Shown: positions 16,416 through 23,717 of the stretch, piece after piece
How the letters are laid out: each line of letters begins with the position of its first letter
Numbering within the stretch: the stretch's first letter is position 1
Assembly: GCF_014645835.1 (NCBI RefSeq)
Contig: NZ_BMMM01000014.1
Location: forward strand, 1 to 62,111
DNA from: Streptomyces albiflavescens
GTDB lineage: Bacteria > Actinomycetota > Actinomycetes > Streptomycetales > Streptomycetaceae
Length of the DNA: 62,111 bases
Direction: 5' to 3'
Translations under genes and position numbers: made by a program
Notes under the pieces: generated by a model
What the model was told of the DNA's origin: nothing
The model's input: only the letters and a program-made list of their open reading frames with translations
The model's database searches: none

Positions 16416-17332
16416 GCTCCCTCACCCACACCACAACCCCGGCCAACACACCGGTCGAGCGCAAGGCCACCCGGAGCGCGGGCCGCCGGACCTCGCCCAA
16501 CGCGCTGCTCTCCAAGGGCGTCGTCAACGCGCTGCTGATCGTCGCCGCCTTCTACACCCTGATGCCGGTCAGCTGGCTGCTCTTCGCCGCCACCAAGAGC
16601 GACCGCGACCTGTTCTCCACCTCCGGCTTCGCCCTCGGCGACTTCAACCTGTTCGCCAACCTGCATCACGTCTTCACCTTCAACGACGGCATCTATCTGC
16701 GCTGGTTCGGCAACAGCATCCTGTACTCGGTCGTCGGCTCGGCCGCCTCGACATTCTTGTGCATCGCCACCGGCTACGCCTTCGACACATACGACTTCAA
16801 GGGCAAGGAGAAGCTGTTCGCAGCGGTGCTCGGCGGAGTCCTCGTCCCCACCACGGTGATCCAGCTGCCGATGTACCTGCTCGCCACCAAGGTCGGGATC
16901 GTCAACACCTACTGGGCCCTGCTGCTGCCCGCCCTGGTCAACCCCTTCGGCGTCTACCTCGCCCGCGTCTTCTCCGAGGGCTACGTGCCGAACGAGGTCC
17001 TGGAGGCCGCCCGTGTCGACGGCGCCGGCGAGCTGCGCATCTTCGCCGGGATCTCTCTGCCGATGCTCGCACCCGGCTTCATGACCATCTTCCTGTTCTC
17101 CTTCACCGCCAGCTGGAACAACTTCTTCGGCGCCCTCGTGATGCTGAACGACGAGAAGCTCTACCCGGTCAATCTCGGTCTGTTCATGTGGAACAGCGTC
17201 ACGCAGCAGCAGCCCGAGTACTACTCGCTCGTCATCACCGGCTCGCTCGTCGCCGTCGTCCCGCTGATCGTCGCCTTCGTCTGCCTCCAGCGTTTCTGGC
17301 GCTCGGGCCTGACCGCCGGCGCGGTGAAGTGA
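16412..17332 (+). CDS. Sugar ABC transporter permease 2 (CUT1)
   Basis: The 306-residue inner-membrane protein starts at the ATG that overlaps the previous stop (ATGA). Membrane segments include ALLIVAAFYTLMPVSWLLFA and LVITGSLVAVVPLIVAFVCL, and the EAA loop is EAARVDGAGELRIFAGISLP. It forms the pore with permease 1. The stop is followed after 2 bp by the dehydrogenase gene. Confidence 0.92.
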   Translation: MSSLTHTTTPANTPVERKATRSAGRRTSPNALLSKGVVNALLIVAAFYTLMPVSWLLFAATKSDRDLFSTSGFALGDFNLFANLHHVFTFNDGIYLRWFGNSILYSVVGSAASTFLCIATGYAFDTYDFKGKEKLFAAVLGGVLVPTTVIQLPMYLLATKVGIVNTYWALLLPALVNPFGVYLARVFSEGYVPNEVLEAARVDGAGELRIFAGISLPMLAPGFMTIFLFSFTASWNNFFGALVMLNDEKLYPVNLGLFMWNSVTQQQPEYYSLVITGSLVAVVPLIVAFVCLQRFWRSGLTAGAVK

Positions 17333-17334
17333 CC

Positions 17335-18390
17335 ATGCTCGTACCGGAAGGCACCCTCCTGAACAGCTCGGACCGCACGACCGCGGCGCAGCTCCCGCGG
17401 ACCGCCCTCGCCATGGGGCCGGAGATCCACCGCTCACTGCTGGCCGAAGGCGCACTCGACCGGCTCCGGTCCGTCGCCTCCGTGGACACCTCTGCGCACA
17501 TCGCCGATTTCGCCGCGGCCGACGACGTCGAACTGGCCGCCGTGGAAGTCCTGTTCACGCACTGGGGCGCGCCGCTCCTGACCGAGGACACGCTGCGTCG
17601 TATGCCGCGGCTGAGAGCCGTCGTCCACGCGGCCGGTTCCATCAAGCACCACGTCACCGATTCCGTATGGAAGCGTGGCATCACCGTCTCCTCCGCGGCC
17701 GCCGCCAACGCCCTCCCCGTCGCCGAGTTCACGCTCGCCGCGATCCTGTTCGCGAACAAGCGGGTCCTCGACATCGCGCGCACCTACGCACAGTCACGCG
17801 AACAGCCCGCGCTGCTGCCGTACTTCACCGGCTACGGCAACTACCACCGCACCGTCGGCATCGTCGGCGCCTCCCGCATCGGACGCCGCGTCCTCGAACT
17901 GCTCCGCCCACTCGACCTCCACGTCCTCCTCCACGACCCCTACCTTGACCGGGGCGACGCCCGAGCCCTGGGCGCGGAACTCGTCGGCCTCGACGAACTC
18001 GTCCGGCGCAGCCATGTGGTGTCCATCCACGCGCCCCAACTCCCCGAGACGCGCCACATGTTCGACGCGCGCCGGCTCGCGCTCCTGCAAGACGGCGCTA
18101 CGCTCATCAACACGGCGCGCGGTTCCCTCGTCGACACCGACGCGCTGACCGAGCGTCTCGTTTCCGGGCGCATTCACGCTGTACTCGATGTGACCGAACC
18201 AGATGTACCCCCCGCCGCATCGCCGCTCTACACCCTGCCCAACGTGCTCCTCACTCCGCACATCGCCGGCTCTCTCGGCAACGAACTCGGCCGCATGACG
18301 CACTGGGCCGTGGACGAGGTGGAGCGCTACGCACAAGGACTCCCGTTCACGTACGCAGTCGGCCCCGATGAGCTGACCCGCTCGGCCTGA
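17335..18390 (+). CDS. D-isomer-specific 2-hydroxyacid dehydrogenase
   Basis: The 351-residue protein has the NAD-binding core VGIVGASRIGRRVLELL, an acidic residue region HDPYLD, and the three catalytic positions of the family: Arg in INTARGSLVDTDAL, Glu in DVTEPD and His in LTPHIAGS. It reduces or oxidises a 2-keto/2-hydroxy acid with NAD(P). Position as third gene after the permeases suggests action on a sugar acid derived from the imported compound; the exact substrate is not visible. Confidence 0.9.
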   Translation: MLVPEGTLLNSSDRTTAAQLPRTALAMGPEIHRSLLAEGALDRLRSVASVDTSAHIADFAAADDVELAAVEVLFTHWGAPLLTEDTLRRMPRLRAVVHAAGSIKHHVTDSVWKRGITVSSAAAANALPVAEFTLAAILFANKRVLDIARTYAQSREQPALLPYFTGYGNYHRTVGIVGASRIGRRVLELLRPLDLHVLLHDPYLDRGDARALGAELVGLDELVRRSHVVSIHAPQLPETRHMFDARRLALLQDGATLINTARGSLVDTDALTERLVSGRIHAVLDVTEPDVPPAASPLYTLPNVLLTPHIAGSLGNELGRMTHWAVDEVERYAQGLPFTYAVGPDELTRSA

Positions 18391-18403
18391 ACAGGAGTCC
18401 CGC

Positions 18404-19396
18404 ATGGCTGACTTGGACACCGGCTACGTCGAGGACCGCTCACCGGGCCACGGCCGCCGCGCACCCCGCGCCTGCTTCGACTCCGACGCCCCACGCCTCG
18501 CACTCGACGGCCCCTGGCGCTTCCGAGCCGCCGCCGGACTCGCCGATCTCACTTCAGGATTCGAGGCGCCCACCTTCGACGACACCCACTGGGACCGGCT
18601 GCCCGTCCCGTCCTGCTGGCAGCTGCACGGCGTCGGCGCGCCCGCGTACACCAACGTCACCTTTCCGTTCCCGATCGACCCGCCGCGCGTCCCCGACGAC
18701 AACCCGACCGGGGAGTACCGCCGAGAGTTCAGCCTCCCCGGCGACTGGCCCACGGGCCGGAGCAACGTCGAGTTGGAGATCACCCAGGCGGCGCAGGGTG
18801 CCGGTGGCGGGGTCGAAGAGGGCCGCGCCGATTTCCAGCCGGTCGGCGATGCGCCGCGCGCTTGCGCGATGTCCGCCGTCGTACGGCTGCGGCGGCTCGC
18901 CCGTCACGGCCTGGCCCCACGCGATCTCGTGGCCGGCCCTGGCCCAGGCTTCGTCGTGGGCGAGTTCCGCGACGACGGTGAGGACGCGCTCGCCCTCCCC
19001 GGCGTGCGGCAGCTCGGGCCAGCGCACCACGGTGTGCACACGACCGCCGCGGCCCGCCTGGGCCGGTTCCGGCGCGGCGTCGACGCGATGCAGACCCCGT
19101 ATGTCCGCCCCCAGGAGAACGGCAACCGCCGTGAGGTGCGCTGGGCCCGGCTGACGGGCGACGCCGGCGGCCTCGAGGCGACCGGCGGTTTCGACCTCAC
19201 GGTGCGCCGCTGGACCAGCGAACAACTCGACGCGGCCCGGCACACCACCGACCTCACCCCCGGGGACAAGGTGTACGTCCATCTCGACGCGGCCCACCAC
19301 GGCATCGGCACCGCCTCCTGCGGCCCGGGCGCCCTGCCGGAACACACCCTGCACGCCCGGCCCACCACGCTCCAGCTGGTCCTGCGCGCCCTGTGA
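18404..19396 (+). pseudogene. GH2 beta-galactosidase remnant with internal deletion and inverted segment
   Basis: The first part (18404 to about 18762) encodes the N-terminal sugar-binding domain of a large GH2 beta-galactosidase (LDGPWRFRAAAGLADLTSGF, WDRLPVPSCWQLHGVGAPAY). The last part (from about 19040) encodes the C-terminal domain (LGRFRRGVDAMQTPYVRPQE, NGNRREVRWARLTG, LDAAHHGIGTASCGPGALPE). The 280 bp between them are inverted: the minus strand there reads ERVLTVVAELAHDE, AGHEIAWGQ and LFDPATGTLRRLGDLQLD, which belong to the middle of the same enzyme. The TIM-barrel with both catalytic Glu residues is gone. The plus frame happens to stay open at 330 codons, but the product cannot be an active enzyme. 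Confidence 0.88.
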
Positions 19397-19446
19397 CCGC
19401 CGCACGGAGCAGTCGGTCCGTGACCGCCTCACCGAAGGGATCCCCC

Positions 19447-20364
19447 ATGTCCGACGCCGTCCACCGCGTCCTGGTCGTCGGCATCGACGGCGTACGCCTC
19501 GACACGCTGCGCCGCCTGCCCACCCCGCACCTGGACGCCCTCGCGGCGGACGGCTTCCTCGCGCCGATCGAGGTCGACGACCGCACCCCCACCATGTCGG
19601 GCCCCTGCTGGGCGACGATCGTCACGGGAGTGTGCGTCGAGAAGCACGGCGTGTGGAGCAACGACTTCACCGGCCACCGCCTCGATGTCTTCCCCGACTT
19701 CGCCACCCGCGTCGCCCGGCAGAACGGCCGCCGCACCTTCGTCGCGGCGGGCTGGCAGCCGCTCATGCAGGTTCGCGACGGCGGCCCCCTCTTCCGCGCC
19801 CCGTCCAGGACCGCGTACATCTCCCCGGCCGAGGACACCCCCGAGGCCTGGGAGAGGTGCGACGAACAGATCACCGAGGAGGCGGTAAGCGTCCTCGCCG
19901 ACGACGACATGGACGCGTCCTTCGTCTATCTCGGAGCTCCGGACGAGACCGCGCACTTCCTCGGCTGCGGCGACACCTACGAGGCCGCGGTGGAGCGCGC
20001 CGACGAACGCGTCGGCCGCCTGCTGGCCGCCGTACGCTCCCGGCCCGCGTACGACAGCGAGCCATGGACGGTCCTGGTCGTCACCGACCACGGACATGTC
20101 GACACGGGCGGCCACGGCGGCCGCTCCCCGCAGGAACGCACGGCCTGGCTGATCGCCGCCGGTCCCGGCCTGCGTTCGGCACCTCCGCCGATACGTCATG
20201 TCGATGTCGCCGCCCAGGTGTTCGCGTCACTGGGGTGTGACACCGACCCGCACTGGACACTCGATGGCCGTCCGTTCGCGGCCATCGGGACCGCGGGTCT
20301 CCGGGCGTCGGAGGGGACGCGCGGAGACCCGCACACTCAGCAGCCGGTCGTCATCGTCGGCTGA
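19447..20364 (+). CDS. Alkaline phosphatase-superfamily phosphodiesterase/hydrolase
   Basis: The 305-residue protein opens HRVLVVGIDGVRLDTLRRL, with the metal-binding Asp, and has the nucleophile Thr in RTPTMSGPCWATIVTG. Later metal ligands are in YLGAPDETAHFLG, VVTDHGHVDTGGHGG. This is the type I phosphodiesterase/nucleotide pyrophosphatase family. No signal peptide is seen, so it is probably cytoplasmic, working on a phosphorylated metabolite of the operon. ATG at 19447 has GAAGGGA upstream. The last 30 codons are atypical and overlap a hairpin (20293-20332), which suggests the original stop codon has been lost. Confidence 0.85.
   Translation: MSDAVHRVLVVGIDGVRLDTLRRLPTPHLDALAADGFLAPIEVDDRTPTMSGPCWATIVTGVCVEKHGVWSNDFTGHRLDVFPDFATRVARQNGRRTFVAAGWQPLMQVRDGGPLFRAPSRTAYISPAEDTPEAWERCDEQITEEAVSVLADDDMDASFVYLGAPDETAHFLGCGDTYEAAVERADERVGRLLAAVRSRPAYDSEPWTVLVVTDHGHVDTGGHGGRSPQERTAWLIAAGPGLRSAPPPIRHVDVAAQVFASLGCDTDPHWTLDGRPFAAIGTAGLRASEGTRGDPHTQQPVVIVG
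20293..20332 (+). terminator. Hairpin inside the 3' end of the phosphodiesterase gene
   Basis: GCGGGTCTCC (20293-20302) pairs perfectly with GGAGACCCGC (20323-20332). It lies within the last codons of the preceding gene and is a likely transcription terminator for the operon. Confidence 0.45.
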
Positions 20365-20554
20365 ACGGCGGTGAGGGCCGCCGACGGACAGCGCGCTCCC
20401 GAATGCCGACGAGGCCGTAACCACCGCCCGCCGGTGGGCGAGTTGGCGGCGAGTCGTGGAGGTCCACGGCGATGACCAGGCGCTGAACCGGTGCCGGCCC
20501 GACCTACCCGACGCACCACGCCCATCACAGTCGGATCCCATTGCCTTGCGCCGC

Positions 20555-20980
20555 TCAGAAGACCGGCTCGCCGATGCCCAGCAGGTTCCCCTCGCTGTCA
20601 CGGAACCAGGCGCCGCGTTCACCCCGTGCGCCTTTGCTCGGGTAGTTTCCGTCGATCTCGGCGATCCCGTCCTTCGTTCGGAACCCAGGCGTATCCACCT
20701 CTTCGAACACCACGCCGCGCCGCTTGAGTTCCGCCACCACCGCTTCGATGTCGTCGACGCTCCACGCCATCTGCGTGAAGGTGCCGGGGGAGGCGCCTGT
20801 CGATTGGAACACCACGAACTCCACTCCCGCGCATCGATACAGCAGCCCACCGGGCCGTTCGTCGACGGGGTCGAGACCGAGCTGCTCGGAGTAGAAGCGC
20901 CGCGCCCGGTCCAGATCCTGGGCGGGAAGCCTGGTCGCCACGCCGGCCCCGGCCAGAGGATTCCTGTCGTCTGTGTTCAT
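20555..20980 (-). CDS. VOC/glyoxalase-superfamily protein
   Basis: The 141-residue protein has the paired beta-alpha-beta-beta-beta motifs of the VOC fold: ATRLPAQDLDRARRFYSEQLG, then FVVFQSTG, MAWSVDDIEAVVAELKRRG and WFRDSEGNLLGI. This last segment (D-x-x-G-N) is the common metal/ligand face. The catalytic class (lyase, dioxygenase or binding protein) cannot be told. Start at ATG 20980, where the fold begins. Confidence 0.88.
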   Translation of the reverse strand: MNTDDRNPLAGAGVATRLPAQDLDRARRFYSEQLGLDPVDERPGGLLYRCAGVEFVVFQSTGASPGTFTQMAWSVDDIEAVVAELKRRGVVFEEVDTPGFRTKDGIAEIDGNYPSKGARGERGAWFRDSEGNLLGIGEPVF

Positions 20981-21473
20981 ATCTCCACTGTGCCGTGAGC
21001 AGCCGTGGAGCGCGTCCCGGCGAGGACGGCGGCGGTCGTGCCGGTGGGCAGCGCGCCTGGGCGCCCGCTTCGTGCCCGTCCTGCGCGAGCTGACCGCCGA
21101 TCTCGGCGTCGTACGCCACGTGCCCGCCGACCGCGCCCGCACCGCACAGCCGTGGTCCCCCCGCTCGACCGCGGTCACCGTCATCGCCACTGCCACTGCC
21201 ACTGCCCAAAGGCTCCTCGACCTTCACCTGGCCGGGGCCCGGACCCACTACGGGCCGGCCGCCACCGCGCGAAACACCCAGTGCTGAAGACCGAACGTCC
21301 GTCCTCGCATGAAGCGCACGGCCGCAACGAGGTGTGACTGAGCGGGCTGGTTGGCCACTCCGAGCACCCGAGTTGGCCGCCGTCCCGAGTCAAGGCTGAG
21401 GTGTCCATCGGCCGCTGGGAGTAGGTCTTGAGCCTCATGTGTGCTTCGAGCCTGCTGGCTAGGGTCAACACCC
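20981..21473. other. Intergenic stretch with a possible gene fragment
   Basis: A plus-strand frame around 21040-21290 contains natural-looking sequence (FVPVLRELTADLGVVRHVPA) but no start, and it fades out. I cannot assign it to a family; it may be debris of a deleted gene. Confidence 0.25.
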
Positions 21474-21935
21474 ATGCAGAACTCGGCAGTCACTCGTCGT
21501 CAGATGACGGAGCGCAGGCGTGACACTCTGGACCGACTCGTCACGGAGCGGGATGTATGGGTCTCCACGGCCCATCCTGATCACGGCCCGCACCAGGTGC
21601 CGCTTTGGTTCGCGTGGGACGGGCGAGCGGTGTGGATGTGCACGAGCGCGACCTCCGTGACGGCGCGGAACGTGCGCAAGGAACCGCGTGTGCGCCTGGC
21701 GCTGCCGGACTCCTTCGACGTCGTGCTGCTGCAGGGTGAGGCCGCGAGTTTCCCGGACCAGGATGTGCCCAGGGACGCAGCGGACGCGTTCGCCGACAAG
21801 TTCGGGTGGGACCCTCGTACGGAGGACGGTCCCTTTCTGTATGTGCGGGTGGTGCCGAAGATCGTGCGCGCTTGGCGCGGCGAGGCGGAACTGCGCGGCA
21901 GAGTCATCATGCGCGACGGCACGTGGCTGGAGTAG
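21474..21935 (+). CDS. Pyridoxamine 5'-phosphate oxidase-fold (F420/flavin) protein
   Basis: The 153-residue protein has the split-barrel flavin/F420-binding fold: DVWVSTAHPDHGPHQVPLWF, VWMCTSATSVTARNVRKEPR and VRLALPDSFDVVLLQGEA, ending in VVPKIVRAWRGEAEL. Proteins of this TIGR03668-like group bind F420 or flavin and act as small reductases. The ATG at 21474 begins the conserved part. It stands alone between a VOC gene and a GNAT gene. Confidence 0.85.
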   Translation: MQNSAVTRRQMTERRRDTLDRLVTERDVWVSTAHPDHGPHQVPLWFAWDGRAVWMCTSATSVTARNVRKEPRVRLALPDSFDVVLLQGEAASFPDQDVPRDAADAFADKFGWDPRTEDGPFLYVRVVPKIVRAWRGEAELRGRVIMRDGTWLE

Positions 21936-22125
21936 CGGCCGGCTCCCGCGGGCTCCCCTCTCCCTGCCTCAAGCCATGCCGACCGGTCCTGAGCACAAAA
22001 GTGGCCGGCTGAAGGGATCTGACCGCGCTTCGGTGCAGCGGAGGTTGATCTATCGAGCCGGGCATCTGGTTTTCGGTCCGGATGGCACCAGGTTCGAAGA
22101 GCGCACACATCGACAACACCGACGG

Positions 22126-22992
22126 CTAGGCGTCCCGGTATCGGTCCCGGATCTCGGGGAGTTGCTGGAAGCCGGCTGACTTGTAGGTGGCGACGGCGCC
22201 GACATTGAGGCTCGGGGTGCAGACGATCGCGCTCGACGAGCCCAGCTCCTGGAGTGCGGCCGCCGCGGCGACGGTGATCGCCCGGCCGTAGCCGTGACCG
22301 CGATGTTCCCGGTGCACGCCCATCGGCTCGAGCAACCCTGGCTTACCAGGACCGGCCGACCACACCGTCACCGCCGCGACCGCGTTGCCCTGGTCGTCGT
22401 ACGCGACCAGACACCGGGCGTCGGCGTACGGCGATCCGGCCGCCATCGCATGCCAGCGCTCGTCGGTGAACGTCGACCTGTCGAACGATGCCCGCTGTAC
22501 GGCGGTCCGCGCGTGCACCTGCTCCGGCCCGACCACCTCGATCCGCACGCCTGGGTCCCCTACCGGCTCTGTGAGGTCGCGGCGCAGCGGCGTCCACGGC
22601 TCGCCGGCGTTCCAGCCGTCCTCGAACAGCAGATCTTGGACCAGCGCGCCCATGGGCGCGTCGACGTACACCTTCCCCTCTGCCAGTACGCCGCGCTCCG
22701 GCCCTGTCACGTCCTCAACCAGCTGCTGCGCCAGCTCCTCGTCCTGCTGAGCGTCTGGCGCGATCGTCAGCCGTAACAGTTCAGGCTCGTCCAGCAGCCC
22801 GACAGCGAGAATCTGTCCGTCCCGGCTCCACGTGCGGACCGCCGCGGCCGTCGCCTCCGCACCGAACCGCCAGAACCAGCCCAGGTCCCCGGGATGCAGT
22901 TGCATCGGCGACCCGTCGTACTGCCACTCCCGCAGCACGCCCACCGCCTCGATCAGCCCGTCGACTCCCGGCTCACCCAACACAATCGGCAT
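22126..22992 (-). CDS. GNAT-family N-acetyltransferase (two-domain)
   Basis: The 288-residue protein has a degenerate N-terminal GNAT half and a proper C-terminal GNAT domain. The acetyl-CoA loop is RGHGYGRAITVAAAAALQEL in GVHREHRGHG, followed by NVGAVATYKSAGFQQ. The start at ATG 22992 (MPIVLGEPGVDGLIEAVG) is where the conserved part begins; upstream starts at 23007 and 23028 are possible. The acetylated target is unknown. Confidence 0.85.
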   Translation of the reverse strand: MPIVLGEPGVDGLIEAVGVLREWQYDGSPMQLHPGDLGWFWRFGAEATAAAVRTWSRDGQILAVGLLDEPELLRLTIAPDAQQDEELAQQLVEDVTGPERGVLAEGKVYVDAPMGALVQDLLFEDGWNAGEPWTPLRRDLTEPVGDPGVRIEVVGPEQVHARTAVQRASFDRSTFTDERWHAMAAGSPYADARCLVAYDDQGNAVAAVTVWSAGPGKPGLLEPMGVHREHRGHGYGRAITVAAAAALQELGSSSAIVCTPSLNVGAVATYKSAGFQQLPEIRDRYRDA

Positions 22993-23345
22993 ACCCCGAT
23001 CACACATCACCGCGCTGACAGTCCGCACCCGGTTTCCTGCCGGCGAGTCGGGCCGAAGGCTGATGATCGCGGCGGCACATCGAGGAGCTCGTCAAGCAGC
23101 TCGACGAAGTCACCGTGAGGACGCGGTACTCGTCGGTGTGGTTGCGCTCGGTCTCCCGCGCCAGGCGGGAAAAGCCTGGCCGGTACAGGAACCGGCTCAG
23201 CACAGGGTCGACGCGGTGGTCCGGCGAACGAGGGGATGCTCCTGCTCCATGCGGCGAGGGCAGCAGGAGCGGCCAACTGTCACTGCGAGTCACAGTGAGG
23301 TCGACCGTTGGCGCCAGAAATCGAACACATGATTGAATTACTGTC
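22993..23345. other. Intergenic stretch
   Basis: No gene is supported. A plus-strand segment near 23073-23140 reads HIEELVKQLDEVTVRTRYSS, which looks helical, but it has no start or family match. The sequence at 23319-23334 resembles an actinobacterial SOS box only in its left half (TCGAAC). Confidence 0.25.
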
Positions 23346-23441
23346 ATGGCGGGCTACCACTTCCCCGACCGCCTGATGGCCCGGAAAGGCCAGGTGGTCC
23401 CGTGTGCGCGCACCGCGTGCAAGCCCGAACCGCACGAGTGA
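23346..23441 (+). CDS. Short ORF (31 aa) upstream of small conserved gene
   Basis: ATG 23346 to TGA 23441 encodes MAGYHFPDRLMARKGQVV followed by CARTACKPEPHE. The 11-bp gap to the next gene and the natural composition suggest a real micropeptide or a translated leader. I know no family for it. Confidence 0.35.
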   Translation: MAGYHFPDRLMARKGQVVPCARTACKPEPHE

Positions 23442-23451
23442 GGCTGGAAGC

Positions 23452-23676
23452 ATGCCCGAACTGCATCCTGTGGTCGTGTCTCCGCCGTCAGCGGCGGGTG
23501 GCCGCCGGGTTCGCGTCAACGGCGAGAGTCTTGGGCTGGCCCACAGCCTGGAGGACGTGTCCGAATTCCTGAGGCGTGCGGGCCTGGACATCGACCCGGT
23601 GACCGTGGCGGTGTCCCCACTGATCGACTGGTGCGGCGTCGGGCCGGAGCAGTGGGGCACAGAGACGCGAGAGTGA
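23452..23676 (+). CDS. Small conserved protein of unknown function (74 aa)
   Basis: The frame starts MPELHPVVVSPPSAAGGRRV and continues with a helical segment SLEDVSEFLRRAGLDIDP and the end VTVAVSPLIDWCGVGPEQWG. CTGGAAG precedes the ATG. The composition and internal structure look like a real soluble protein. I do not recognise its function. It ends 41 bp before the convergent polysaccharide lyase gene. Confidence 0.6.
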   Translation: MPELHPVVVSPPSAAGGRRVRVNGESLGLAHSLEDVSEFLRRAGLDIDPVTVAVSPLIDWCGVGPEQWGTETRE

Positions 23677-23717
23677 ACCTCCTCCAGGGCCGCGGGTCCG
23701 GCCCGTCGGCCCTTGGT

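Noticed and set aside
23319..23334. Possible SOS (LexA) box before the 31-codon ORF
   Set aside because: Only the left half TCGAAC fits; the right half has two mismatches and the genes downstream are not DNA-repair genes I recognise.
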